NCBI RefSeq assembly: GCF_018320785.1
Contig: NC_054877.1
Span: 23,356,329-23,420,328, forward strand
DNA: 64,000 bases
Direction: 5' to 3'
DNA from: Cheilinus undulatus
Lineage: Eukaryota > Chordata > Actinopteri > Labriformes > Labridae
How positions within the stretch are numbered: position 1 is the first letter of the stretch; every line of letters starts with the position of its first letter. Under the pieces are notes generated by a model. The model was not told the DNA's origin. It made no database searches and was given only the letters and a program-made list of their open reading frames with translations. The translations under genes and the position numbers were made by a program. Below, one piece after another: positions 26,901 to 37,429 of the stretch.

Positions 26901-29549
26901 TGAAATGTACCCTTAATTTCTTAATCAACACACTTACTTAGATGCTGTAAACAGCATTTGCCCTGCACCCCCCACTTAATTTGTGAATTAAATAACCTGT
27001 GAATGATTTCAAAAATATCAGCCACTGTCTGGGCACAACTCTCACTGATTCTGCACTATGTGGCAGCATTGATCATGATTACCCAAAAATTGCTAAACTG
27101 CGTACTTATGTCTTTGAAGTGTTATTGAATGGTTATGATACTCTAAAGACATCTTTTCAATTAGCTGTGAAGCGATGAGGGTCATGCATTGTGCCACGCT
27201 GGAGGCCAAAAGCGCAATAGAGTGCATAAACCTGCCTATACAATGTCTCCATTTCATTGGCTGCAGTGATTCATGTGACATCTCTGAGATATTTCCTGCT
27301 GTTTGCATTTGATATATAACCCAAAAAGCAGAACACTTTACTGTACATTAATGACCATTATCTGACTCCTCATGGATTTTGAGAACAAATCCACCAATTA
27401 ATCACAATATGCAGTAGAAATTATTAAGAGAAGCTGGCCTTTAAATTCAGCCACATGCACCTTTTATCCTTTTTCACTTTTTTATGCTTGAGAAAATCCC
27501 CATCGTCTTGGTACATTCTCTCTTCTACTGGCCCACTGTGAAGTGTTTTGGGGTTATTCATATGCAAATGAGCCCCTGGACATAGATAATGGTGATTAAT
27601 TGAGAGAGGAGAGAAACAGTGGCATGTGAAACTAATTATGAGGATTCCTTATTCTTTGCTCATTTAGGTCTGTATGTATGAATAGATGTGTAATTGGGAT
27701 AATGTAAGAATAGATACAAGCATTAATAAAATCTCTTTAAGATCTTTTAGTGCAATATTTCACTTTCGGGTTTGGATTTTATGCTCTTATTAGATGTAAG
27801 CAGCAAGTTTAAAATTGTATCACTGATGCCATCACTGCTTGTAAGAAATTTCAGGCTTGACTGTACAATCAAACCTGTAAACAAAACCTGACAACACCCC
27901 CGTCAATCAATCAACACACTGACAACGCCTGACTACTCTCTAGCTCCTTAAAGTGCTAATCAGGACAAACAAGGAAGTCACACATGCAGCTTGGCCTATT
28001 TTTTAGTTGAACTAGCTAATTCAACATAAATCTTGACACCATTGCTACATTTTGCTTTTTAAAATTACTACATCCTACCAAATACGAAACATGCACTGAT
28101 TTATTTCATTCTCTGTTTTACTTTTTGTTCATTTTAACCTTAACTACTCGACAGTCTTCATACTCAAATCAGGATTGTAACGGTGGTGTCATGTTATTCT
28201 GGTGACAAATTAAACAAAGCATTTCAAATGATAATCAAAAGAGTTGCTACACATTAAAAGCACAACCTTTTATCTAATTTGCAGCATCTTGTCAAGACCA
28301 GTTAGAGAGAAACAAGACAGATTTGTGAGGAAATAAAGAGTTGTTTCCCCTCTTAAACATAAGGTAACCTTACAGTGTAGCACAGAGTGGATGAAGTCCC
28401 TTGACAGCTGGCTATCTAGCACAAGAAACCCGAAATATCCTTATTAAGTGGGCCTCAGACCACACAGGTCGATTGCCCACCTACATGGTCCAGACTATGT
28501 GGGCAGTGGGACCAGTACTTGAGTGAGTGGGCAGTACTTGAGCTGGCAATTTGTTTAAATTTAACAAGTGGGAGGCATTTAATCAGCTTGTATCCTCTCT
28601 GAAGTAGCTCATTACTGAACTTATGAGTGTGTGAAGTCTTTTGTATCTGTGTATTTTTGTCTCATCCTCACCTGCTGGCCATGGTCTGCCTGCAGTGCTG
28701 CCTGAAGGGCATGAGGTGGTAGTTCATGGCATCCAGGAGAAGCTTCTGGCACACTGGGTCACTCCTCATGAAGTCAACAGACTGCACCCTCTCCACCAGC
28801 TCTGGAGCAGGTATGAGGGCGAAACGCAGCCTCTTCATAAGGTCCGGGGCATAGTGCATGCGAGTCTCCCGGTCATGCTCCAGCCACAGGACTGACATCT
28901 GGAACAGAGCCAGCTCTGACTCCACTGGAGGTGGCAGAGCATCCAGCATGGCACACATCTCCTCAAAGTTCAGCAGCAGCACATCCTCCACCAGGTACTT
29001 GTTGGCCAGCTTCTTGGTCTCATCCAGTCCGTGGAGTGCGGCGATCTTGCAGATCTGCTTGTAGTTCTGCACAGAGATCTGGTCGTTGAGGAACTGCACG
29101 CTGAGCTTTGTAATCTGGGGGATGTTGAGGATCTTGCTGACTGACAGCACCTCTTCCACTGTGTCCAGGGAAAGAGTCACGTTGGCAGTGTACAGGTACT
29201 CCAGCACTAAGCGTAGTCCAATGGAGGAGCAGCCCTGAAGTACCAGGTTATTAATGGGCCTGGCGCTGGGGGTCATGAGCTTGTCATCAGGAGAGGATGA
29301 GGGGGTCCCACTGCTGCCCTGGTCCCCTTTGCTCCCCTCGTTGTTGATGACATTATGGGAAGAGAAGAGAGATCTGAAATACTGGGAGCAGGATGCCAGC
29401 ACGGCTTTGTGGCAGTGGAACTGCTGTCCCTGGGCAGTGAGAGTCACATCACAGAACAGCTGTTTTCTCCATAAGAGGTTGAGCCCGTGCAGCAGGGTGT
29501 CACTGTGTGTTGGGTCAAAGGTGGATGTTCTATCACCCGATCTGGACAT
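5648..29549 (-). CDS. klhl14: klhl14 (Kelch-like 14 / Printor), complete coding region in 8 exons
   Basis: BTB-BACK-Kelch protein. Joined exons 28672-29549, 26674-26795, 16502-16591, 15704-15782, 14535-14725, 12130-12288, 10241-10398 and 5648-5788 give 1818 nt (605 aa plus TGA), all with AG/GT borders and matching phases. The start [13 protein letters not shown] and the end in PFNK match mammalian KLHL14 as I know it (628 aa). BTB is at about residues 25-150, split by a Ser/Gly-rich insert at about 66-97; BACK at about 155-285; six Kelch blades follow, with blade cores LLLVGG, LLLLGG, LYVIGG, IYISGG, LYAIGG and IFLVGG. Known for the family: Kelch-like proteins bridge substrates to CUL3, and mammalian KLHL14 binds torsinA at the endoplasmic reticulum; this role in fish is inference. 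The 23-residue shortfall against human lies mostly in the insert, which is Pro/Gln-rich in mammals. Confidence 0.97.
7862..7908. repeat. (TA)n microsatellite
   Basis: About 23 TA units. Open frames reading Tyr-Ile repeats across it are artefacts. The Tc1-derived element at 7913 is inserted directly at its right edge. Confidence 0.95.
7913..8284. mobile_element. Tc1-derived short element, copy 1 (right end lost)
   Basis: Begins CAGTGCTTAACAAATTTATT next to TA and follows copy 3 (19297) closely for about 370 bp up to GAGAAGCCCA. There it breaks into an unrelated Tc1 transposase copy, so the part carrying the transposase start and the right terminal repeat is missing. Confidence 0.75.
8287..9348 (-). 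pseudogene. Dead Tc1-like transposase copy
   Basis: The coding trace starts at 9216 ([17 protein letters not shown], helix-turn-helix region), hits an in-frame TGA near 9079 where Trp is expected, and continues ([20 protein letters not shown]) to about 8720, where a frameshift occurs; a second frame (8297-8713) carries [18 protein letters not shown] and the catalytic-end motif [16 protein letters not shown]. The right terminal repeat near 9310-9350 reads, reversed, ATTGCCAAAAGTATTCACTC. The left end seems truncated at the junction with copy 1 of the short element. Typical of Tc1/mariner remains in fish; it cannot make an active protein. Confidence 0.85.
10241..10398 (-). CDS. klhl14: klhl14 coding exon 7 (Kelch blades 5-6)
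   Basis: A 158-nt exon with acceptor TTCAAAG and donor GTATGG. It encodes [19 protein letters not shown] and ends [11 protein letters not shown] at a codon boundary. Confidence 0.95.
10399..12129 (-). other. klhl14 intron 6
   Basis: A 1.7-kb AT-rich intron. A 19-bp unit is perfectly repeated in tandem at 11243-11280. I see nothing else of note. Confidence 0.8.
11243..11280. repeat. 19-bp tandem duplication
   Basis: The unit TTCTTAAAACCCCTCGAGC occurs twice in a row without mismatch, containing two XhoI-type CTCGAG palindromes. Looks recent; no function is suggested. Confidence 0.9.
12130..12288 (-). CDS. klhl14: klhl14 coding exon 6 (Kelch blades 4-5)
   Basis: A 159-nt exon with acceptor TTGTAG and donor GTAAGT. 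It encodes [37 protein letters not shown] and ends [10 protein letters not shown]. Confidence 0.96.
12289..14534 (-). other. klhl14 intron 5
   Basis: A 2.2-kb intron, about half of which (13,180-14,200) is transposon-derived. The rest is AT-rich with no recognisable exon. Confidence 0.8.
13210..13760 (-). pseudogene. Second dead Tc1-like transposase remnant
   Basis: Different from the copy at 8287. On the minus strand it keeps [13 protein letters not shown] and FSAAGPGR, then in a shifted frame [19 protein letters not shown] and near the end [12 protein letters not shown]. These are the C-terminal catalytic-domain motifs of Tc1 transposases; several stops and shifts separate them. The N-terminal half is not recognisable. 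Sequence to about 14,200 is probably also part of this or a related repeat. Confidence 0.8.
14535..14725 (-). CDS. klhl14: klhl14 coding exon 5 (Kelch blade 3 and start of blade 4)
   Basis: A 191-nt exon with acceptor CTTCCTCAG and donor GTCAGG. It encodes [38 protein letters not shown] and ends KIYISG. Confidence 0.96.
14726..15703 (-). other. klhl14 intron 4
   Basis: A 1.0-kb intron, half of which is copy 2 of the Tc1-derived element (15063-15586). The remainder is AT-rich with no other feature. Confidence 0.8.
15063..15586 (-). mobile_element. Tc1-derived short element, copy 2 (complete, reverse orientation)
   Basis: A 524-bp element flanked by TA on both sides (15061-15062 and 15587-15588). 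Terminal inverted repeats are CAGTGCTTAACAAATGTATT and, reversed, CAGTGCTTAACAAATTTATT. Read on the minus strand it keeps a transposase start at about 15106-15181 ([20 protein letters not shown]). The rest of the transposase gene is deleted. Confidence 0.85.
15704..15782 (-). CDS. klhl14: klhl14 coding exon 4
   Basis: A 79-nt exon with acceptor TTTTGCAG and donor GTAAGT. It encodes [17 protein letters not shown] and ends LPPMQER across the next junction. Confidence 0.95.
15783..16501 (-). other. klhl14 intron 3
   Basis: A 0.7-kb intron. I see no further exon or named element in it. Confidence 0.8.
16502..16591 (-). CDS. klhl14: klhl14 coding exon 3 (Kelch blade 2)
   Basis: A 90-nt exon with acceptor CTAG and donor GTACAG. 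It encodes [22 protein letters not shown] and EDQWNPN, very close to mammalian KLHL14. It is separated from exon 2 by a 10-kb intron. Confidence 0.95.
17270..17383 (+). repeat. L2-like LINE fragment
   Basis: Carries 'ggcaaccaggccagggatac', 'cagctgggattggctccagc' and 'ctctaaacgggatgat', a degenerate form of a widespread fish repeat. It matches the reverse complement of part of the fragment at 250-340. Confidence 0.55.
17924..17962. repeat. (ATA)n microsatellite
   Basis: About 13 trinucleotide units, followed to 18030 by degenerate TTA/ATT-rich sequence. The poly-Ile open frames across it are artefacts. Confidence 0.95.
18420..18665 (+). repeat. Interspersed repeat tail, partly duplicated at 18031-18125
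   Basis: Shares blocks such as 'gcgcagacctcc', 'agccctatctcccaatagt' and 'tcccaaaatctaa' with 18031-18125, about 390 bp upstream. It ends in 'cacataacctccatggcaga', a tail seen in many fish repeats. A related tail ('acataacctcctgccgattt') ends the segment 24318-24620. A LINE 3' end is possible; I cannot name the family. Confidence 0.5.
18900..19015 (+). repeat. LINE/SINE-like tail
   Basis: Contains 'ggtctagacctgc', 'cttgagataa' and 'ggcgctacataaa' followed by a (TTGA)-like run, the usual order in a common fish retroposon tail. The family assignment is from memory. Confidence 0.45.
19297..19827 (+). mobile_element. Tc1-derived short element, copy 3 (complete)
   Basis: A 531-bp element flanked by TA (19295-19296 and 19828-19829). 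Left end CAGTGCTTAACAATTTTTTT; right end, reversed, CAGTGCTTAACAAATTTATT. From 19720 to 19800 an open frame of 27 codons reads [20 protein letters not shown] then AGWSLRQ, and runs straight into the right terminal repeat. This is how the DNA-binding part of a Tc1 transposase begins, so the element is an internal deletion product of an autonomous Tc1-like transposon. Confidence 0.88.
19720..19800 (+). pseudogene. 5' fragment of a Tc1-like transposase (27 codons)
   Basis: ATG followed by a helix-turn-helix-like start, ending at the right terminal repeat of copy 3. No stop before the deletion junction. The same codons are kept in copy 2 with two substitutions. No catalytic domain remains. Confidence 0.75.
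26674..26795 (-). CDS. klhl14: klhl14 coding exon 2 (Kelch blade 1)
   Basis: A 122-nt exon with acceptor TTACAG and donor GTGAGT. It encodes [14 protein letters not shown] and continues to WKIL, residues 293-333. Phases match exons 1 and 3. Confidence 0.96.
26796..28671 (-). other. klhl14 intron 1
   Basis: A 1.9-kb intron. The part 27380-27650 is unique-looking and rich in homeodomain-type TAATTA/ATTAAT words, with a perfect octamer ATGCAAAT at 27562-27569, so it may be an enhancer. No exon is seen. Confidence 0.6.
27562..27569 (+). promoter_or_regulatory. Octamer motif ATGCAAAT in a candidate enhancer
   Basis: A perfect POU-factor octamer inside intron 1, next to several TAAT-type words. 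A single match of 8 bases can be chance; it is the context that makes it notable. Confidence 0.25.
28672..29549 (-). CDS. klhl14: klhl14 coding exon 1 (BTB and BACK domains)
   Basis: The exon encodes residues 1-292 plus two bases of Arg293 and ends AG|GTGAGG. The ATG at 29547-29549 is chosen because the N-terminus matches the mammalian protein. It carries the BTB core ([20 protein letters not shown]), the insert (about residues 66-97) and the whole BACK domain. The donor lies inside an in-frame TGA, so reading through the intron would end the protein immediately. Confidence 0.97.
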
Positions 29550-29572
29550 GACTTCCTGACTGTGAACGCCAC
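29550..29572 (-). other. klhl14: klhl14 5' UTR part of the first coding exon
   Basis: A pyrimidine-rich stretch ending GCCTAG (AG at 29573-29574) sits 23 nt upstream of the ATG, so the coding exon probably begins at 29572 and is spliced to an untranslated exon further right. Confidence 0.6.
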
Positions 29573-30387
29573 CTAGGCAACAAATAAACCATGCAAGCCA
29601 TTTACCTCAGGTCATTTATTTGCACAACACACGCAGCCTATAGGTGCTTTCAGTCTGCTATTACAACACAGAACGATTTCTCGAGGAAGTTATTGAACAG
29701 CTCTCCCGTCCATCCAGCCATGCCTGCCGGCGACTATCTACATCCAGCACGGCTTCAGACGCTTTCAACTTTGAGCTCTGGTCGTACAGCAACAAACAAA
29801 AACGCAGTAGTTCCCACAGCGTGCCACTCTTATTCATTCTTAAGTCGAGAGCGATGATTTAAATGGAGGCTTAGGGGTTCTGAAGGGCGCTGTCAAAACA
29901 AAAAAACGCGGACAGAGGCGGAGATGCTGCAGCGCTTTCTCCCCCCTCGGTAACACGGCTGAAGTTGTCGGATGAAGAGAAAGAGAAACAGCCGCTACGG
30001 TGGACGGAGAACACGCAGCATTCAGACAACACTTCTCCCTTCTCCTATCGAGCTGCTCTCCCACACAACGAGGACATTACACATGGCACAGTTTTACGGA
30101 GTCATACAAAAGCAATTAGTTTGTCTCAGAGCCGTCAGCAGCACTACGGATGCGTTTCGCTTTTTTAGCCTACCTGACTTACGCGGACGTGAGTATCGAT
30201 ACATAATAACTGAAATGCATCTTTCGGTAAAGTTAAATGCAAAATACATATCAATTGTTTTCCAAAAGCTATTTCTACGTGTGTAAACTTGACACAAGCG
30301 TGCTGTAACGTTGTCGCCAGATTCACTAAAAGCGCCTGTCACAACTAAATGATGTGAGCAGCTCGCCTGAGAAGGAGCCAAACTTAC
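29573..30387 (-). other. Probable 5' UTR intron and upstream region of klhl14
   Basis: No coding exon is seen. The part from about 29,700 to 30,200 is richer in CpG than the surrounding AT-rich DNA, as expected near a promoter. Short open frames on both strands here lack any family signature. Confidence 0.4.
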
Positions 30388-30600
30388 CTGACTTCAGCTC
30401 TTGACAAAAAAAGAAAAGTAAAGCTTCAGGTTTCCAATAATCCCACTTGAATTTTCCTTTGTTCTTCCTTTTTTAAGAATTCTCCTTTTCCTTTAAAGTC
30501 TATGGTCGGCGATGTCTCAAAATAACCATTGATTCCAACTCAGAAAGTCACTATTTCAGGTTATTTGTTGACGTTGATCATTTGTTCTTCTGAATTAACA
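30388..30600 (-). other. Candidate untranslated first exon of klhl14 (right end uncertain)
   Basis: A consensus donor, CAG|GTAAGT, lies at 30386-30390 on the minus strand, 0.8 kb upstream of the coding exon and in the right position to pair with the acceptor at 29573. I cannot place the transcription start; the right border is arbitrary. Confidence 0.4.
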
Positions 30601-33600
30601 AGAAGTGTGTGAGTGTGTGAGAGGGAGCTGTGCTTTCTGCAAGAGAAGAAGAAGAAGAAATATACGTGTGACAAATTATGCTACCAAGAAACAACACATC
30701 ATTATCCTTGGGCCTGGGGCTCAGTGAGTCGTAACGAGAGTAATAGGAAATCCACGGTTGGGGAGAGAAACGGTCGTGCATGGCCGGTGGAGAGAGACCA
30801 TGCAGGGGTATGGATGCTGGAGAGACTCGCAAAATTATGGCTCAAGGCTATTGTAAAAACTGTCGAGCGTAAATGACTGCGATTTCAAACATCTATGGAA
30901 GAAAGAAAAGAGAAAGGGGGAGAAAAACCGAGTCTTTCCCTCGCTGTTATAGAGAGAACCGTCAAGTTTTAGTGCGCATTGCTAATTAGTCAATTTCTCT
31001 CTGCCTTCACAGCCCGACGACTTTGCTGCTGAGCTGAAACTGCTAATTTCTGGGACCAGCCTTTTTTTGGCTGTGAACTGGATGGATGAATGGCTTGTCT
31101 CGCACAAATGACAAAAAGCCCCTGCCTTAATCTCCATCGCCAAAATAACCCCTCATCTCATTCTGCTCCTGCTAGTCCTTCAAAAGAAGGTGCTTTACAC
31201 AACACACACAAGTTTTGCATCTGTATAACTAATATCATATGCACTACACTGCCCTTATATTGTTTATTATGCTGAATTAAAGGATTATTAAAATCATATG
31301 TGACAAAGCACCCTGCCACATACACAAGGAAGCACAACACAAGCACAGAAGTGATGTAAAGTTAAAGAACAGCAAGCTGGAAAATAAAGTCTAACACAAC
31401 ATGTTGTGTTTTTGTGTACTATTATGTGATGAGTGCAATGTATCACAACCTGGGGTCTAGCTGCAGGCCTGAAGACACAAAGGGCTGAAACCTAATACAA
31501 CATCCATCAGTGCACATACTGTGTTGTAGGTCTAAGACCTGGTTGGATATTCAGAATCCATACACCTTCACCCTAAAGCACACAACACCGGCCTTTATCC
31601 ATAAACATAATGAAAACAAGACTCTATATGAAGCTATTTCCCACTTAAATACAGTATGTGACTTCCCCTGTGTGATCCAGGAGGCGTGGATGTCTTACAC
31701 TTACATTTAAAAACTTCTGAACTAAACCATCTAATCTTATTATCTTAATTAAGAACATCCTTCCCATGATCCTGTACATGAGTAATCATGTAATGTAATC
31801 CTAATCATTAACAGGTTGACACCAAATGTTTGCAGGTTCAAAATAAAGTGAAGCAACCTTCTTGTTAATCTAATCAAAGCTTATTTAAATGACTTATTAG
31901 GACAGAATAAACTGTCAATTAAATAAAGAGCTCAATTAAAGTAAAAAAAAAAAACCTTACATATAGGAGTCCCATGGGACCAGAAGTGACAGATACCTCA
32001 CAAGTTATGAAATGACAGATAGGGATAAATGGGTTTGTTCATGTACTATGAAATAGAGCAACACCATGCTACCGTCAAGCAATAACAGGCCACATATAGG
32101 CAGCATTTATAATAGATGGAAGCAGAATAGTTTGATGTTGTTTGACAGGCAGGCAGCCTGCAGATCTTCCACTTGGAGTTAAACTGAGTGAATTGTTTCT
32201 ACATGAACTCTGAAGTGACTGATGAGAATTAGCACTGCACTTAAAATACTAGCTTCAACAAAGCTATAACACTGTAGAATAAATACGCTGTACGATACAG
32301 CTAAGAAAGCAGTTGCTATGCACTACTCTTCTTGTGTTGTCTCACTTTCTAAGCACTTGACACTGCAGAGCATTACAGTAATCCACTGTATTTCACCTCA
32401 GAGTTGCATACTGTTATCTGGACTTGCGCTCAGTTAGCACTACATTACCCAAGTCTCGAGCGTGCTGTTCTAACGCAATAAAATGACCATTTCCAACTCT
32501 TTCAGCTCTTTGTAGCAAGTCAGTCTCCTGAGGCCACTGGTCTTCAGATTGCAGGGCGTTTATGGTTGTAAGTTGTTGCAGTGTGCAGAGGGAGGGAGGA
32601 AGGGTGGGGGGTGGTGGGGAGGGGGGTCATCAGATAAGAGAAGAATTTCCAGACTAATTAAACCCTTTGAGACAAAGAATCACACCACAGTGATTTACAA
32701 CTCTCTGTACCAGTTAACTCAACTCATATTTATCTGTCATATTACTCAGATACCATTTCTACCTCTATGGGTAAAAACTATTTTTGTCAGCAACATTATT
32801 GGGCATGTTAGAGTAAATAACAACAGCTACATGAGATTTAAACTGCTCAGTTTTCAAAGAGAAGACCCCAGACAGACCACCTTTTACATACAGTATAAAA
32901 TCTCCTTTAATGCTAACCTTAAAGCATGATTTCTCATGTTTAAGTCCATAAAATAAACCCAAACAACACAAGCTGCCGACATTCCTGCTGCTTTAAATGA
33001 CTGATTAAAGAGTGAGCATTTAATCTAATCAGTGCAAAGGAACAAAACAGAATGAGAAGCTCCAAACTTGTGAATAGCAAAAGTCTACCAGGCATAATTC
33101 CTTTTGCTGGCTGCTGCAGAGGGGTATGCTAAGATAGAAAGTATTATTTTCCTAAATGGAAGGTGTCAGATGGTCACGGAAATGTGATCGGCTGTTCAAG
33201 ATCACTGCTTCCCATCTGCAATTTGTGACGTGTGAAAGATTCAGCCCAAATGTGCTCACCAAGCGTAAATCCTCAGCACTTTCTCTTATCGTGGAAAAGC
33301 AAGATAACCAGCTGTTTACAGATCAGAGAACATATCATATTAATATCATGGAGAGGGTGATATCATCTTGTTTGTAAAATATTTTGTTAACTAAGTGTGC
33401 TGTGGTATGGCAACCTTTAAAGTGAAAGTTGTAATTTATATGTTACTGAAACTGTTAGAGTTTAAAGGATTTTGTCGGATAAAAATAGTGGAGAAAGGAG
33501 AAATGTGTATTGCTGCTGTTAAAATTCAACAAATACTATACAATAAACACTATGTTATAGAGCTCCAGTGCTTATGTTCAACCTAAATTCTTACTCTCTC

Positions 33601-34144
33601 TAAACACAAGCAGGGCTCCTTTGTTTCAACTATATTTGATATGATCTTAGATAATTTCTCAGTATTGTGGAGTAATATAATGTGATATAACCAGGAACAG
33701 CTTATGAATAGTATTTGGAGCAGTTTGAGTCCCAGTAAACTGTTACTTTTATTGTTAATGGCCATGGTTGTAACAGTTTGTGATTTCTTGAAGTAGCTTC
33801 TTCATATAAAGGAATAAATGATCTCACCTGAAGCAACAGAATAAAAAGTAGAAAAGGCCACTCCAAGAGAAACACATGATGGCAGTTTTTACTGCACACA
33901 TACTGATTAGCGGATATAAGTCATGTCAGCTGAAAGTTAGGATGATTCACAAGAAGTCCACTGTGTAATAAATTGGAAGTACTTATATTTGCCATTCAGG
34001 GAGTATGGGAGCCCTGCTGTTTTAAACCCCTAGCTCCCCACACATGGCGTAGCCACCACAGACACGGCTCACAGAGTCAGCCGGCAGCCGGGAGGTGAGC
34101 AGAAAGGAACAGGCGGTGTCCCCTTTAGAGTGAGCACAGGAGCA

Positions 34145-34164
34145 TGTGTGTGTGTGTGTGTGTG
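34145..34164. repeat. (TG)n microsatellite
   Basis: About 10 TG units at the left edge of the GC-rich patch. Confidence 0.9.
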
Positions 34165-34241
34165 GCATTTCTCAAATGACAAAAGGATGCCAGTTGTGCG
34201 GTACAGGTGGGAGGAGACATGGAGGTGGTGTGGAGACTCAC

Positions 34242-34463
34242 CTGAGGGAGAGTCTGGGCAGAAGGGACCCAGGCTGTAGTGGATACCCGGAGATCTGTAG
34301 GTGGCCGCAGGAGGCCACGGCGCCGGGGAGGAGGTTTAGGGGGCTGGAGGGAGAGGGGGCTGCTGTTGCGCAGTCTCCCCAGCGTGATGCATCTACCTTC
34401 AGGGTGGCAGCAGGCGTGGAGTGGGGTGCGATGGAGCGAGCACGGGCTCAGTGGCGCGGTCAC
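34242..34463 (-). other. Candidate exon in a GC-rich patch
   Basis: A 222-nt stretch on the minus strand is open in one frame, has a consensus donor CAG|GTGAGT at 34240-34244 and a possible acceptor CCCTAG at 34464-34466. The would-be peptide is Pro/Arg-rich (PPKPPPRRRGLLRPPTDLR) with no family that I recognise and has no ATG. It could be an alternative first exon of klhl14, a non-coding RNA exon, or simply a CpG-rich regulatory patch. Confidence 0.25.
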
Positions 34464-37429
34464 CTAGGGACGCTGAAGCTGCTGTAGCAGGACTGATAGT
34501 TATTCCTTGGGAGAATTGCAAGATGAGCCCCATTGTATTAGCAACCCCCTTCTACTAAAACTGTATCAATGTTCTCAAGCCTTTAGAGAAGAAGTTGGGG
34601 TGCAAAATATCTGACACTCTCAGTAGCAATGCAACTTTAGAGTTTATCTTGAAATAATGTTAAACAGTGAATCTCTAAGCACAATAAACAATACAAAACA
34701 GGGGTTTTCTTATTCAGCATTATATCCTGAACTGCATTGTTCACTGTGCATCACAATTAATGTTGTCAAGCGTTAAACTTGAGTGAATTCTTTTGGCAAA
34801 GGCAAGCCAACAAATTATTCCATACTGATTTGAAATTCTCAGACATTAAGCTTTTTAATTTGCCAGCCATACTTTTGTGTTGCAACAGTTTGAGTCGTAT
34901 GTTTTAGAAATTCTCTGTGTCTAATATGGTCAGCACTCCCAATTATTCACTCCACTGACAAGTGAAACAAATGGGACCAACCAGTGCATTCTGTATTATC
35001 TACACCCCTTGGATTCCCTGACAATAATTAATACAATGGCAAGCTGCTGTTAGCAGCCCCGACGACATGAGCTCAACAACATAAGCTCTCCTTTTCCAAG
35101 AGCTCTTTAGGGGAAATTACATCCTGCAGTAAGGTCATATACATTGTGACCACAAGCAGCCGGGTCATATCTAAGCACAGATAAAGGTCTTATTGTAGGG
35201 TGCTGTTAACATCACTAGGTTATTACTCACATCATTACTCCATGAATGTAAGGTGCACGGGATATGTCAAGACTAATATGAATGTAGTCCTGACTATAGA
35301 GATATATACAGCCTTTAACAGTAAAGATGGTCCTGTATATATCATACAAGTTCATTAATACGCTACATGATCTTACTGAAGCTGCAGTGCTGACCACCTC
35401 GCTCATGTGGTCACACACCATTATGCTCTGTTACTTCATTTTCTCCCTGTACATATAAACAGCAAAACAGGTTTTCTCATATATTACACTCTATAGAATA
35501 TACAGTATGTTAGCAGTGTAAGGTCATTTAGGTAGAGATAAGACAAAAATAGCCTCATGACAATACAAAATACAAAAATTAATGCACACACATTTTTAGG
35601 TTGAACAGCAAACTGTCCAATATGTCCATTATAAGATTTGTCATGTAATCATACTAACCCCCTCTTATTTTAGCCGGCGAGGATATTAACAGGTTTTTTA
35701 ATTATAGAGGAGCACATTCCCCCAACATCCATTAAAGGAATGCCATGCTAATTTTAAATCCTCGCAGCAGGCACTGGCATCAACAGAAGAAAAGTGGATG
35801 AGTTTCTCTTTAACAGCTGTAATTTGTGTTTTCCAATCACCATGCTGATTTCTGCTCATTATACTCTGGTTTCACACCGGTAAGTGAGCAAAGTTTGGAT
35901 TGATTGACTCTAATTAACTAAAAAATGTTCCAAGCCATGGATTTATTATCATGCTAGCTAGCCACAAATGTCAGAGACTTTCACAAATTATTATCCTGTT
36001 AAGATAAATATCTTTGAAATCAAACGAGTGTGGAAACACAGGGAACACGTATTGTTGTACTGATGGGTTTGTTTGGCATGTTTTCTGCAGAGTTCCACAT
36101 TAAAGACTCACCTGGGCAAACACAGCGTTCCAGTGTATTGTTAAGCTGGATAGTATGACTGAATGACAGATGCTGTGGTCGCCTAAACTTTACAGAAAAA
36201 CACACCCTTATAGCTGTCTGTGTGTGGGTACACTGAGGGAAATGAACAAAAGACTCTAAATAAAGATTTGAGTTCAAATAAAATCAAATCTTCTGTTCTC
36301 TATGAGGTCAAAGACACTAACAGATACAATGCAGAGCTGTCTGGTCTACTCTTTGTTAACAGAGGACCAGTTTCCTCCTGTGTGCTCCAAAACTTGGCAG
36401 CATCTCCCTCATTGATATTTTAGACACAGTAGCACCTCTCTCCACTCACATTCTTTCCTTGACTCCATCGGCTCCATGGCTCAACTCTCCACTTGCTTTT
36501 GAACAAAGACAGGACAGCTTGAGTGGACACCTCCATTTTTCCTCCCTTTTTTTAAAAGAAAAGATCTCAAACAGAATTTTGGTTCGTTTCAGAAGACAGA
36601 ACGTTGCTCTGATTCACTTGGCTTCACGTCAATGATCAGAAGTAACCGCTGAAGTGAATCCAAATGAATCGGGCTCATCGTCTGCATGGTGGCGCCGGGC
36701 GGAAATTGAGAATCATGCAGCCTGTAAATCAGATTTACCAACATGGCTCATGAAAGATCTGCCTTTATCCAAAACTACACAAAATCTTCTAAAGCAGCTT
36801 AGATATATCCCAGAATACAAGACTACAGTAAGTCTTGTGCTGTGTATATCTGATCCTCATCATACTGAAACAAACATCTAACACAGAAGAAAATACATCT
36901 CAGCTGTCAAGTAGCCCCATTAGTATTTTCACAGTCCACCCTCTTTAGAGGAGCAGCATCTAGGTGGGTGCACATTGAGGCCTCAGATAAATGTGATGAC
37001 ATGTATTCACGGCTCACTTTCATTTATTTAGAGGATTGATTAAATGCAAAGAGAATAGATAAATGTACTGGGGAGGCACCATCTTTTGAGGTATTGCCAC
37101 AAAGTCAGTAAGGAGCATAGGATGGACTGAACATTTTTATTTTTAATGTTCTTCTAGAGGCTTGTGGCAGCCTGGCTTTGCATGTAGTCAATATAAAAAC
37201 CAGTACTCATGCTATTAGCCTGCATGTTTTGACTGTAGCATAGATACAGTTTAACAGAGTTCAGAGCTACAAATTAATTAAAAGTCTGGAAATTTACTTT
37301 TTGTATTCATTTAAGACTATAAAAGCTTGAATCAGGTATAAAGGAAGTTTGACATCACAGTGAAGACTTCTTAAGCTCTTTTTCGAGACCCACTTCATAT
37401 AAATTATTTCATGAAGAGTTACACTGGTG

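Noticed and set aside
28641..29559. Plus-strand open frames opposite klhl14 exon 1
   Set aside because: Shadows of the strongly coding minus strand.
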